Part shown: positions 38,148 through 50,559 of the stretch, one piece after another
Layout of the letters: each line of letters opens with the position of its first letter
Position numbering within the stretch: the first letter of the stretch is position 1
DNA from: Homalodisca vitripennis
Lineage: Eukaryota; Arthropoda; Insecta; Hemiptera; Cicadellidae
DNA: 64,000 nucleotides
Reading direction: 5' to 3'
Assembly: GCF_021130785.1 (NCBI RefSeq)
Contig: NW_025777948.1
Coordinates: forward strand, 24,770 to 88,769
Made by a program: the position numbers and the translations under genes
Notes under the pieces: generated by a model
What the model saw: only the letters and a program-made list of their open reading frames with translations
Database searches by the model: none
Told to the model about the DNA's origin: nothing

Positions 38148-38650
38148 ATAATATACAGTCCTCAAAAATAAATATTCATTTTGTAACATAAAGTGTTGAA
38201 AATTAAAAAAATTTTTAATATAAATTGAAGGGATTTTATTACAGTAAATAGCGTATTGCATCTTTAATGGTAAACTTGCTTACTTTATATAAATATTTCC
38301 ATATTCTAAACTCCAATATTTCCGAATTATATCCTCTTCAAATACGTCAAAGCACTCTCAATAATAGAATAAAAACAATTAAACTACAATAATTGTGTTT
38401 ATATTCAGTAAGTACCGAACAAACAAACGCGCTATCCTCATTCATGTCTAAGTTAATAAGGACCTCATTGAGCAAACACGCGTATAACTCATACTTATTC
38501 ATACAAACACACTGAAACGGCATCGCTTGTTGCCTAAGCTTGGTTTGTTAAACAATTACACTCCCTTGTGTAAGATCATACACTATCACTGAGTCGCTCT
38601 AACGTCTGTGATGTAACACAAATGGTTTATCGAGCTATTCTCTGATTGTT

Positions 38651-38653
38651 CTA

Positions 38654-38702
<49 letters not shown>
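38651..38702. repeat. (TA)n microsatellite, expanded in copy B
   Basis: About 50 bp of TA with one interruption, against about 15 bp at 5,822 in copy A. Confidence 0.93.
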
Positions 38703-38706
<4 letters not shown>

Positions 38707-39754
38707 CCGATGTTTTGTTCGGTAATAAGTATTTTTACAAGCAATATAGCAACTGGTAGATATTTTATTGGAGTTTTTATTCTAACTCATGTTGTATATT
38801 ACCATTCCCTATCCTAATGTAAACATATTACGATCTAACCTAAATAAGTTGTGACTTATATAATAAATTATCTGCTATACATTTATAAGAAATGAACAAA
38901 ATTAGGAAATCAATTTTTTGTCCATGAAACACAACATTTACTAGTCTCCGGTGGCCCGTTTTTAAGTTATTAAAATATAATTGTACGATTCAAACAAGAC
39001 GCAACTCAGGGCAAAATTATATTCTTTCATATCGTTTACACCCGTATATGGGGTATTTATTCATATTGTTTAAAAACATTTTCTGTCTGATTATGCATGG
39101 GTATATGTGCTTCAGAAAAACTATAAAGTTTAGACTTTATGAACTAGCTGTTAAATTTGAAGTACACTCGATCGTTCCTTGCTCTATTTCACATTTGTGA
39201 AGAAATGGAAAAAACGTTTTCAGAATGTCATGAATTTCCCCTTTTTATAGCTTAATACAATTGTCCTGTTACCATTGATTCCAATTAATAATCCAGCTGG
39301 AGTGTTGAGAGGATATTTAGCTTGTGATATACTCTGTAAAACTTTATATTTTATACTGACATACAGTACATATACAAACACAAAGGTTGCATTGCCTATG
39401 TAGCCTAAATACAAAAAATATCACCGCATGTAGCCATTCCAAACAATACGGTATTCTAATACCTGTAAGATCTGTTATAATACTCTATTGCTGGTCTCTA
39501 GTTTCAAGCTTAAAACAATCGTTACTGTAGATATTGTTACATTCATTAAAGGAATTAAAGATTTAGATTTACTTTTGGTTTAACATTACACATATGTTTT
39601 ACATTTTTTGAGTCAATATGTTTTCAAATCATGATTTTTACGTCTAGTTTGTTGGAAAATAGCAATAATTATGTTTTCTGCGGGGTTTTAATACATAAAA
39701 TATTATAATTTAAATTAAAAATTGTGAAAAGAACTATTTTAGTCTAAGATTTTA

Positions 39755-40380
39755 AGTTTATATAAGCAGCCGTAAATTACCGTGTCACGTGTCGGTCAGT
39801 AGCAAAATAGAAAGAAAATGCCAGGCAATAAGTTTTGTCTCGATCGAGAGTAGAGTATTTATGTTAGTGAATGTACATTACTATAGAGAACGTTTTTTTT
39901 ACATTATTACGTCTGTGTAAGCAATCATATATTACAATGTCAACTTTGCAGTTAGTTTTTAATCAGCACAAACCGCCAGAGAAGACGTCATTTCATAATC
40001 GAGGCCAATGTAATTATGTTGCAGACTTTACATAATTGTGCAGACAGTATTTGTACTTTACTCAGTCTATATAAGCAACCGTAAATTACAGTGTGACGTT
40101 AAAATGGTAGTTTAAATCAGCACATACTGCCAGAGAAGACGTGGTGTTATGATGGAGGATACTACAGTTTTGTTTTCGTGTACTTTATTGTACAGAAGGC
40201 ATTTTTACATTAAAGCGTGTGTATAAACAACCTCAAACTGCAGTGTTACGTTTCAGTTAATTGGTAATCTCTATGTGCTTTATAGTGGATGTGGCGATAT
40301 TATAACACTATTTTAAAGGTTTGTTTCGGTGACCATCTATTGAAGAATGTAACCTTAAATTAAAGTGTCGCGGTTTGACC
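39755..40380 (+). repeat. Decayed ~153-bp tandem repeat array (copy B)
   Basis: Same units and spacing as 6,884-7,510, so the array was already decayed before the copies separated. Confidence 0.68.
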
Positions 40381-40590
40381 AATTATAAATCTTCACTCTT
40401 AGGAAGGAAAAGAAAATAACAGAACATAACACATATAATAACCTTCGAAATTTTATATGAAATAAATATGTAATAAAGAATATAAAATAGCTGTTTTATA
40501 CGTAATACAATAACTTCGTTTTAATATTATTCTTATAATTTTTGTTTAAGTGTTATTAATACTCTTATCGAAACATCTATTTGGGAGTAT

Positions 40591-40742
40591 GTGCATGTGT
40601 TTGTGTGTGTGTGTTGGGGCGGGGTATTATTTCGAAGCTCTTGCACTATAGACGAGCCTTTTATAGAAATACATTCGCCAATACGGCTCTGCCCCACGGG
40701 CTTCCAAAGTTCCAATGGTAATCTTATGAGAGTGTCTTTGTT
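40591..40742. other. GC-richer block, copy B
   Basis: Counterpart of 7,719-7,870 without visible change. Confidence 0.35.
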
Positions 40743-41120
40743 TGGTTGCACTCATAATACGACTAAAAACACACAATGTGTTGCTCTGGTAGGTATCTTT
40801 AAGCCTCTTGGCACAATTGTATGTTGTTTTGTTTGTATGTTCATTATTGTTTTAGTAAAAATATGTGCGTATTTACTCTATATTTAAAATTTTGATAAAA
40901 ATCTCGATATTATTAGTTTAAAAACTGGGCAATTGTATTGTAAATCCAAAGCCGATAGTATAATCATAAAAAGAACTGCAGGCTGATTTATCATATATGA
41001 TAGCATTTTTTTAAATTTAATTACAAAGTTTTAAATTGATATAAAGGGTTTTGCTACGATAAAACTGGCTAGTTAATGTTTTTTGACATGCAATATAATT
41101 TTAAACTACGTACTATACAT

Positions 41121-41148
41121 GAATCGGTGTTTTTTAAAAGGGCGAATT
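41121..41148. repeat. Left terminal inverted repeat, Sola-like element
   Basis: Begins GAATCGGTGTTTTTTAAAAG and matches the right end inverted with a few mismatches. Confidence 0.92.
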
Positions 41149-41281
41149 CGACATTTTTTGTCAAATTCACTTTTTTAATGTTCTGTGTTCTTTGAAGATA
41201 GCTTTATCAGTTTCTTTTAAAAGGGCGCCTGTATGTCATCTCCTTATACAAGTAAAGCCAGCTGTTAAATCATGGTTTTTA

Positions 41282-41318
41282 TTAAAAGGGCGGATTTGCT
41301 TCAAATCAGCCCTTTTAA
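41282..41318. repeat. Subterminal palindrome of the Sola-like element
   Basis: TTAAAAGGGCGGATTTG and its inverted copy with one mismatch, separated by CTT. The half-site also occurs at the terminus, near 41,215 and, on the right, at 44,101. Such arrays are often transposase binding sites; that role is inferred. Confidence 0.75.
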
Positions 41319-41463
41319 AAAAAATATTCCTCTGTGGCTGTAGCAAGCAGCTGGTTGGTTGTTTTTGTTGCAACAAACCTAACCTCTATTTGCCACAGTA
41401 AGTTACTGTAAACAGGTAGTACTGTTTGTTCGCATTGTTTGCTGTATATTAAATAGTTTTGCC

Positions 41464-43923
41464 ATGGATGATCCTATTATTCCGAGTCCCAGAAAAAGGA
41501 AAGAAAGTAATTCACCTGAATACAAGCATAATAAGATCAAACAAGCTCGTTTAATGGGACGATCATACATCAATCACAAGGGAAATGAAGTTCCACCAAA
41601 GCATCCTGAGTTTACTTGCAGGTAAGGAAAATTGTTCTATATATCTAGATCATTTTAATCTTACATTGTCATTTTTCATTAAATGTTTGATGAACCTTTA
41701 AAAATATAGCATTTCATACTAAAGAATACTTGGCCTAAGCCTAGGTCTCTGCCAGCTGTAATACTAAGACTAGGTTATACATTAGTAGCCTATACCCGTT
41801 TTATGCGCCTATGATGTGTAAACTGACTCTTTAACGTTAACAATTTAGAGTTATTTTATAGACATTGTAGTTCTCTTACTAAAATCCATAATGAATTGTT
41901 TTATTCTCTGAGCAGTTAAATCTTGTCATAGTAGGCCTAAGCATACACATGACTTGAGAGTTTAATATATATGGCTGCACTATCATCTCTTTATCAAAAT
42001 TGATTAACGTTAAGACCAATACCGAAAGATAACGCTGCGCCATGGAGACTTTGATCATCTGACGATCGCCTGCTCGGTATACATCTTTCTGGTTATAATC
42101 TTTTTGCGTTTTCTCTGTTGCTACAAACTAACAGAATAATGTATTATGACATGAGAAAAAAAGAAGTTGACTCAGTAATCATTCACCATTACTGTTTAAA
42201 ATATTGTTGTACGTTCTAATAGAAACTTTATTTTATTATAGCTTCTAGGCCTAAATTAATGTTTGGTTTTTCAGATGCAAGAAAAGGTGTTCGGACAACT
42301 TTGGAGAGGCCAACTGTGTGGATATCTTTTCAAAATTTTATAACATAAAAAGCAAAGATGAACAAGATCTTTATATTCAAGGTTTAGTAGATGTCACGGA
42401 AGTTCAAAGAAGAGTGCCACACCAAAAGAATGTTGAACAACCAAAGCAGCCGAATAGCTTCTCATACCACGTAATTTTGGGCAATGAGCGTGTACAGGTA
42501 TGTTGCAATGCATTTTTATCCGTCATGTGTATTACTGAAAAACGATTACGGAGAATAAGAAATCTTAAGATTATTGGAAAAACTCCTGAAGATAAAAGAG
42601 GAAAAGGTATTACTCACAGTATTTCTCAAAACGTTCATGATCTAGTAAGTAATCACATACGATCATTTCCACTAAAGCAATCACATTACTCAGGGAAGAA
42701 AATTTATTACCTCGATGCCAATTTAAACATAAAGGCAATGTGACAGCTGTTTTGTGAAAAACATCCTGATGTAAAAGTGAGTAATTCCTTTTACTGGAAC
42801 CATTTCAAAACAAATTTTAACTTTCGCTTTGGCCGCCCACAAGTGGACACTTGCTGTAAGTGTGAAGAACTAAATCTGAAAATAAAATCCCCACATCTTA
42901 ATGATGTAGCTAAAAGGGCAGCACAGGCTGAGTTAGATGTTCATAAGCGCATGAGTAATAAATTTTACAAAGCTCTAAAACATGAAATGTCAGAAGATGG
43001 TTCAAAAGAGGAGCATGTTTTAGCATTAGCCTTTGACTATATGAAGACGATAAGTTTACCGAAAATTCCAGTTCAACAACTTTATTACATGAGACAGCTG
43101 TCAATCAATGTGTTTTCTGTAAACAACATTAAGGAAGGAAAAAGTCACATATATTTGTACCATGAAGGTCAAGGAAGGAAATGGCCCAATGAAGTCACTA
43201 ATTTTTTAAACGATTTTTTAAGCTCGGTTCCACCTAAGTATACTACACTTCGGTTGTTTTGTGACAAACTGTAGTGGACAAAACAAAAATCAAACCCTAT
43301 CACGTTTCTGTTTATATTTGACCGACAGTGGCAGGTTTCATAAATTCGAACAGTTCTTCCCAATGAGAGGGCATAGTTTCCTCCCCTGCGATAGAGATTT
43401 TGGTATTATCTCTAGAGTTTTAAAAACACATGACCGGCTTTACCATATCCACCAACTCACGGAACTTTATTATTAGCAGCTCCAACTCTGAAAAGTTTAC
43501 TGTAAAAGAAATATCAGATGCAACTGAATTCTTTGATTTTAAAACTTGGAGCACTAATCATTATAAACGCTCTTGCATTTCTGCAGAAACTAAGGGTAAA
43601 AATACTCAAAAAGAAAGAAAGGTTCACTTTTCTATTAGTAATCTATTTCATTTTGTATACGAGCATGACAAAAAAGGCTACATCAAGGGATTCACCAATA
43701 TAAATGGTTTGGTCTGTCACACCTTCTTATGGCCAAACATACCGGTGCTGTACCGCAGGTGAATAATTTGGCTTATCCAAGTGGCCTGGTTACACTTAAA
43801 AAAGCGAAGGTGGAAGATATTAAAAAATTAAGCGAATATATTCCTGAAGAATTTAATGAGTTCTATACCGAGCTGTACTCCTGGCCAACCACTGCTTGTG
43901 AAGATCTCCCTGATAGTGACTGA
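41464..43923 (+). pseudogene. Sola-like DDE transposase, broken
   Basis: Exon 1 is 41,464-41,621, starting MDDPIIPSPRKRK. The intron has GTAAGG at 41,622 and TTTTTCAG ending at 42,274, and the phase is consistent across it. Exon 2 runs to the stop at 43,921-43,923, with AATAAA at 43,936. The N-terminus is basic and a Cys cluster spans the splice (TCRCKKRC). Then come YYLDANLNIKAM, FGRPQVDTCCKCEELN, a probable first catalytic Asp in LAFDYM (43,035), and a second in LFCD (43,263) followed by NCSGQNKN in the next frame. The HSFLPCDRDFG block follows. Damage is a TGA at 42,741, a one-base insertion in AAA near 43,266, and frame changes near 43,470 and 43,730. The third catalytic residue is not certain. 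About 650 residues would be near full length, so loss of function looks recent, unless some indels are sequencing errors. Confidence 0.85.
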
Positions 43924-44290
43924 GGAAGAAACGGAAATAAAATGCTTGGATTTGATGCTTACTGATGGCTAGCTTAGTTCAATAATTCATATTCATGTAT
44001 TATATTGATTTATGACATATCAAAACATTATTTTCAATTACATACACGTGATTTAAAAAATGTTTTAATTTATTTTCCTTCCAGAAAATTTTGGATTTTT
44101 TTAAAAGGGCGGATTTTTTGAAAATTCATAAATTTTTTATTAATTAACAAAAAATGTTAAAAAAAGTTTAAGTGCACTAACAAGTTACTCTTGCATACAT
44201 CTTTTGAAAGTATATAACAAAAATAATGAATATAAATAGTCTCGTGTATAAACAGTTTTTTGTAGTTTTCTGAAAAAATGGTTTTTAGAA

Positions 44291-44318
44291 AATCCGCCCC
44301 TTTAAAAAACACTGATTC
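44291..44318. repeat. Right terminal inverted repeat, Sola-like element
   Basis: Ends CCTTTAAAAAACACTGATTC, directly before the ACAT duplicate. Confidence 0.92.
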
Positions 44319-44322
44319 ACAT

Positions 44323-46810
44323 ATTGCTTAAGTTTTCTAGTGTATAACATATAACGACACACTGGATCGTACAGTATTTACTATATTTGCTACGTTAATA
44401 AAAATTTATATATATATACTAACCTATCTGTATAAAATACAGCTCAATGCACAGATGTTATACAATTTTAATTAGTGGGGGTTTATCCTCCTCTAAAGCT
44501 GTAAAGTAGGCCCAGGATGAATAAGACAACTTGACACGCGCATAAAAGCGCAATACAACATGTTACTGTATAACGAGCAAGGTGAATAGTAGAAGCTGTG
44601 AGAAGCAAACACCTGGTGCTAATCAGGTAGCCGTTTCTAGGTATATAGGTCAGGATGTGTATATATCGTTAAGCAAAGTTGACACATTCGTTAACATATA
44701 AGCCAGCATAACAGGCAATTATTTCCTCCAGAACTGTAAGGTTCTTTTTGTGAAAGGGTGGAATAATTCTCACAATACTATCTACATAGTTACTAATTAA
44801 AATACTCCTTTCAGTATTTCACACTTTTAAAAGTATACAATTTTTTTTTTATAATAAGAGTAAAGCCTTCAATATTTCCTCGTACACAAAATAATTAAAA
44901 ATTATATCTAAAACCCCAAATGGAATATTATCGGGAAACGCCATAATTGACATTAGTACGTATTACGCATGATACTGTTTTCCATTTGCCATAATGGATT
45001 TAACCAACCATAAACATCTACGGATCATAATACCTCACATTGAAATAACATTGTTACAGCCACATACGTACTTGAATGTTAAGAGCATTCAGCGTATGGT
45101 ATTAGGCTTGTAGTCCACATTACATAATCATTAACTTAATCAAATAATTTTTTCCAACCGATTCCAGTTTAAAAGGCATGTTAGTAAAACTGATTTTATA
45201 GCCAATTGGGAATAAACCGATATTGACGAGTACGTATTTATTTTACTACTTATTCTTTTGTTAGTAAATTTACTAGAAAATCTAGAGTTTTATGCATACT
45301 CATGATTTTTATCTATTAGCGCTAATTGACTGAGTAGTAACTACACTCATTTTTATTTGTATATCTGCCCGTATGTCTCCAGGATATCTATAGAACAAGC
45401 TAGTCTATATATGATAAATAATGCATGAAGCTGTATATCACATAAATAGTTTTGCGTTTGATACTGGAACATACTACTCCATTGGATTTGGCTAAATTAT
45501 TAAACACGTTTTTTCATATCATTACAGGAACCATGGTGGCTAGGAAAAAATCACAGGAAACAAATAAATTTGTAAACATACTAGGTATATGGGGCATTTT
45601 AATTTGTAAAAAGTTAAAGTGTTTAGCCTAATAAGATGAAGTATATATTTGAAATTGTATACGCAATCTAGGGAAGCCTGTTACACGGACTAATGACATG
45701 GCGTACTACTTACTTTTATTTAAATTAATATAATATATGGAGCTAAAGAACGAGATCAAAATTACAAATAATATTAATAGATCCATATAGTGTAAAAATG
45801 AATTAATAATGACGCGATAATCAATACATGGGACCAATAAAAAAATTATAATAGAGCACATTTATGATTTTAATGTTATTTCCTAAAATGCTAAAATCTT
45901 TTAATAGGATATAATATTAAATTATAAACTATCTATTCCCCATACCACGCGATTACTTTTTATGTTCTGGATAATTTATTGGCCGCTGATATTAAATCAT
46001 TTCATGACTTATAAAATAAAATTTTTACTAAAGTACGTAATTGATTTGATGTTACAAATTTATTAGCAGTATATTTTAAATTAAACGTCATATTTTTTAC
46101 TTAAGTTAAGCCTAGTCAAACCATTTGTGCTTAAACAGACTCATGGCATATCTCTCTCACAAAAACATGTTAAACTACCAATGATACATGGCTTAAATTC
46201 AGAATTGGGCTAAATTGGATAAGGTCAACGACTCCATCACCTTGTCGACCTACTAAAACGCATTAATAAATCTCATTAATAAATCGAGCCTAAACGTTTT
46301 TGGAAATGTTTTATTCCTTAAATACATTTAAGAAGCCTATGATTAAGCTTCACAAAACTTTACAAAGGTATCTCGCAAATGCGGCTGTTGGATCTAAAGT
46401 CGTATATGTCTTTTTTGTAGTAAATTGCCTAATCCAGGACATAATACAGGGTGATGCCAGAGGTTTAAGCATTCTGATTGCATCCTACATACCTCTTTAA
46501 TTTATATTTAAAAATGTTATGGACTGCCTTTTTTTGGTTGAAACTCACTAAAATTTATATTACTCATTGCCATGGCATCTGAGGATATATATATAAACAA
46601 ACGTAGGTAATATTAAGGCTTATAAGAAGGTAACGTTGCTAGTTTATGCATGTAAAATTAATATTAGGTTTCTATGAAAATAAAAACGATGTACTAATGT
46701 ATTCTTCTTCATTATAATAGATTTATAAATAAGCAGTGAAAATCCAAACAGGAATTTTTATAAACTATGTTTATCAATAAATCATAGAGGGATATAACCG
46801 ATTAATCAAG
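44323..46810. other. AT-rich intergenic DNA, nothing recognised (copy B)
   Basis: Near-identical to 8,250-10,730 for its first kilobase, with differences mostly in A/T run lengths. The open frame at 46,300 (66 codons) is broken in copy A. Confidence 0.5.
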
Positions 46811-46815
46811 CTCAC

Positions 46816-46970
46816 ATGAAGTCCACCATCCAGTTGGCCCAGGACCAAGGAAGTTCTCAAGGGCGAGCAACTTTTGTCGCCAACTACAGGTTGCTTAGAG
46901 TTATTTCAAACACTACACTGGAAGATGGTGGGTTGCTGCTTTTTACCAACTCGTCACTGTATCACATCAG
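46816..46970 (+). CDS. Candidate orphan exon (copy B), unrecognised
   Basis: Counterpart of 10,735-10,890 and the better version of it: the frame stays open through LFTNSSLYHIR to CAG and a GT donor candidate at 46,971. Differences from copy A cluster in the first codons after the ATG. No family recognised. Confidence 0.3.
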
Positions 46971-47059
46971 GTCAGTAGTTATAAGTACTGTAACTTTGAC
47001 TTTTAGTATAGATTGGTTTATGTTTACATTAATATCATATATTGAAAAGTATTGAAGGC

Positions 47060-49060
47060 AAATAAAATAGCACAATGCAATTTCTAAACAATAGGCTTAA
47101 AATATTGATAGAATAAATTTTTTCATTATTCTAATGGGTTGATTCAATCACTCAAGTGGAAGACTTACCTACCTAAAAAAGAAGAGTTGCTTAAAGAATT
47201 AAATAGGTAATACTATGAGATGGGAAACTACATAAGAAAAAAACCAAAAAACGCACATGCTTAAACACATATGCAATGTTCTTAGCATCAGAATTGACTC
47301 TGTAACCAAACATAAATACTATTTAAAACTATAACTAACATCTTAGACTTAGGCAATGTAACACATTTACAACATAAACCCCTATTTATACGTATTTGAA
47401 TATTAATAGTACAATCGATAGTCGTCTTTTTTGTTGACCGTATCTAGTTTATTAAATTCGTCTTCAATCTCGAACTTTCTTGTACACCAATCAATAAAAG
47501 CCACGTGAAACCGTATCACTTGCAACATTAAAATGCTGGTGCAGGCCCCCTTCATTATACAATGTGCACGAGATCTCAGACGCTATCAGTACGCTTATTG
47601 ACATTTACTTATCACTACTCCTTCATTTTAGCACTCCAAGTTTACCAAAACAGCAAAGAAGTCTACATAATTGAATAATAAGCCTAATCCCAACTCTTTT
47701 AGTCAAAGAGTCAAGGACCAAATTTTTGTGACACAATATGGGATTTGTAGACAAAAAAATAAATTGATTGTCTGCAAACCCTAGTTTTTTGTGATTCTTG
47801 AAAAATTGGACGGTATTAAAAATGGTTTATGAATAAGAAATAACGACTTTGTTTCAGTTACAAAAAACCATAAAATATAATAGTTAATGTTAAATCAGTG
47901 TCAGCTACTTTTGTACAGAATTTTAAATCGGAAATGTTTCAACTCTCTCTATCTATTTCTCTCACTGTGATATAACTATCTTTTACGACCGTGACGATCT
48001 GCTGCAAGAGTTTCAAAGTAGAATAATTATTGTAAACTAAGAAAAAGCTATCGTTCTAACACTCTCGATACCTATTGTTTTCATGTATACAAGATATACA
48101 ATGATGACGATAGACGTAATATCGTTAGAAAAACTCTTATATCGATTTTAAAAAAAACCCCTGATTAGACTCAAAGAGAACTAACTCAAGAATTAAAATT
48201 TAACTCTCTGCTAATATACCGTTGACATAACATACGGAAATAGTAACGTATCTATGAAATAAACATATTAGGTTCTATATTAAAAATATTAGGAACCGAG
48301 TATCGATGAGGACTTATCTGAGTCGTTATAACAAAATACGTTCAAGGTAATACACGACGAGATAAAATTAGTTAATAAAACAATATTAAACTAATTGTAA
48401 TATTTAGTTATAATTTAAATAGTTTTTAAAACCTTCTAAATATATTTTTACTACTAAAACTTTAACGACTTGGAGGAAGCAAACCTTTACGTGATAACGA
48501 TAAAAGATTAAATTAAATAAATAACTTAAATAACTAGTGCTGAGTTATTTAAATTAAATAAACATTATTTGTTTTGTTTTTTGTGGAAGCACACTATCTC
48601 TTAAGACAAATGTAATGATCAGTAACTTAACACCCAAAGTGAAGAGACAAAATGGTATAGTTCGTAAAGACGACATTTAGTCAGTTGATAACAAATAGTG
48701 CTTGAACATGCTATAAATCTCCTTCCTTTATATATCACACACTGTAGGTTGGTTATTCCAAAACTCAATAGGTTTATGTTAAATTAACGTTCATACTCAC
48801 AATATTTTATGCGTGCGCATTTTATATTTACAAAACTTGAAAATTAAATTTATAAGAAAAACATTTTTTTACTAACGATTATATGCTACTCATATTATGT
48901 AATAAGATGTAAAAATATAAAAGAGCCAATTTCTGTAAAAAGAAAACTTCATATAATTGTATTAAATTCTTTAAGTCTATATGGTAAAGGTAAATAAAAA
49001 CTTGTTCTTTGACATCTGCTTTACACTACTGAATAAGTACATGTATAAACATAGTAAGAA
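47060..49060. other. AT-rich intergenic DNA, nothing recognised (copy B)
   Basis: Counterpart of 10,980-12,960. Nothing beyond the weak minus-strand patch near 47,400-47,570. Confidence 0.5.
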
Positions 49061-49151
49061 TAAATGTTATATTTTGACGTGACAACGTCTTAAATTAGGT
49101 TGCGCGGCTCGGAGTCACTCATGAAAAAGTGTAACGCCCGGTAACGTTACG

Positions 49152-49311
49152 ATGCCCGTCCAGTGGGTCCGCCGCACGGGATCCGCACGGGATAAAGCAG
49201 ATAACTGTGGGTCCGCCGCACGGGATAAAGCAGATATAACTATGTTTATTCGTGAAAATGTGGAGTGCTTAGATTCGTCATTTACAACAACTACAACAAT
49301 AAAGGTAAATA
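49152..49311 (+). CDS. Short exon-like frame inside the 823-bp element
   Basis: An ATG opens a frame starting MPVQWVRRTGSARDKAD, followed by a near repeat of ARDKAD and an acidic and Thr-rich end. It reaches AAAG and a GTAAAT donor candidate at 49,303. The doubled ARDKAD comes from a DNA tandem repeat. No partner exon or domain is visible. Chance is quite possible. Confidence 0.2.
49164..49240 (+). repeat. GC-rich tandem repeat in the 823-bp element
   Basis: TGGGTCCGCCGCACGGG begins at 49,164 and again at 49,208. Both units then run GATAAAGCAGATA, and the first carries an extra internal CCGCACGGGAT. The G+C content is far above the rest of the window. Confidence 0.88.
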
Positions 49312-49964
49312 ATTGTACACTGATATTTCATTATCGTAAACTATGATTGATTGATTAATTGTTAGATTGACACAAAAGTTGAGAAACTGAGTTTATAGGT
49401 TATGTCATACTATTGACAAATGTTGATAGTGTTAAGTAAATTATTAGTTTAAATCACTCTGCAATCAATCGTAATTCAGTCGATTGAGAAGAAACAGCGC
49501 GTATTGCTAGTCAAACATTTAAAATAACAAATTATAACCTCTAACCTGTTATAACAGTGCGGACCAAACAAACGAACTAAACCGACCAATCACCACGCGC
49601 GGAGTTAGAATCTAACTGTGGTTTAGAGGCAAGAATTTCAAATTCCAATTTTAGTAAATTTTTTATTCAACTTTACCATTTTACAATAACAAATTTTAAT
49701 TAATTTCAAATTATGTACAATGTTTTTAGTAAACAAAATATATTTCTATAGTTTAAATTTGTGCAATTCTTATTTTCTTCAATTCCTTGTTCCTATTGTG
49801 CAATTTAATAATATTCATATCAATAATATATTCTACCGAGAAAAAGACGTTGTCACGTAAAAATTTTCGCCCGTAAAACCGACTTTACAGGCAACCATAT
49901 TTTTTTTTTGTTGTATAAAACAATGTTTTAGTTTCTTTATATAGATAAACTCTATGCTCAGAGA

Positions 49965-50268
49965 TTTTTTTTTTTTTTTTTTGCAAATGGAACAGTGTCG
50001 CAGGTACGGTGGTTATCGCAAGATACCGAATCAAACAACGTTAAGCATTTCTGCTGCTTAAATTGGTAACCGCTGAGCAATTCTGTAGTTGTAAGCAGAT
50101 CGCCTGCTTGGTGGTGGATTGAAATTAACTTTTAGCCTTTAGACCTTTAGGCCTTCCACCATAATGGATATTATGTGAACAATTTCGCAACTGTTAGAGG
50201 CCAGTACGGGCGGGGCCCTAAAGTTAAAGGGAAAAGTCCGTACTTAGGAGAAGGATAGGCCAAGGTAC
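49965..50268 (-). mobile_element. Poly(T)-headed retroposon-like block (copy B)
   Basis: Same block as 13,025-13,345 with 18 T residues. A 90-codon open frame just beyond (50,276-50,548) is interrupted in copy A. Confidence 0.43.
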
Positions 50269-50559
50269 AAAATATATGTTCAAAATTTCATGTCTTTATC
50301 ATCTCATGGTTGTTTTGGGCGTTGAAGTCTTTTCAGAACTACATAAACTCAACAATATAAATACAATATTTCATCGACTAGTTATAATAAGGTATATTAT
50401 ACACCATTTGGGTATTTTATATACGTATATTGAAAAACGCTATGCACGACTACAGATTTTAGTCGAAAATAATTATATCAAAATTCGCTGCTTGTTTACC
50501 ACAACAAAACTGAGTTTACAGTACAAAAACAGACAACATGTTTGCTGATCATAATTTTT

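Larger units (their letters stand above)
41121..44318 (+). mobile_element. Sola-like DNA transposon, copy B only
   Basis: A 3,198-bp insertion with inverted ends of about 28 bp (GAATCRGTGTTTTTTAAA, then GGGCG), flanked by ACAT at 41,117-41,120 and 44,319-44,322. Copy A has the empty site with a single ACAT at about 8,246. It encodes one plus-strand DDE-type transposase with a single intron. The transposase family is one I recognise as widespread and often unannotated in insect genomes. A 4-bp duplication is characteristic of the Sola superfamily, so Sola is an inference from both facts together. The AAAAGGGCGGATT motif recurs near both ends. Confidence 0.82.
49075..49897 (+). mobile_element. 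823-bp insertion of uncertain class, copy B only
   Basis: Absent from the matching place in copy A (about 12,965). If read as TG...CA it is flanked by TATTT at 49,070-49,074 and 49,898-49,902, which would suit a solo LTR. However, a perfect 15-bp inverted pair, ACGTGACAACGTCTT at 49,077-49,091 and its complement at 49,844-49,858, lies close to both ends and is more like a DNA transposon. The T-rich flank makes the duplication ambiguous, since ATA also fits. The left 170 bp is GC-rich with a tandem repeat. No transposase, integrase or reverse transcriptase is encoded. Confidence 0.75.
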
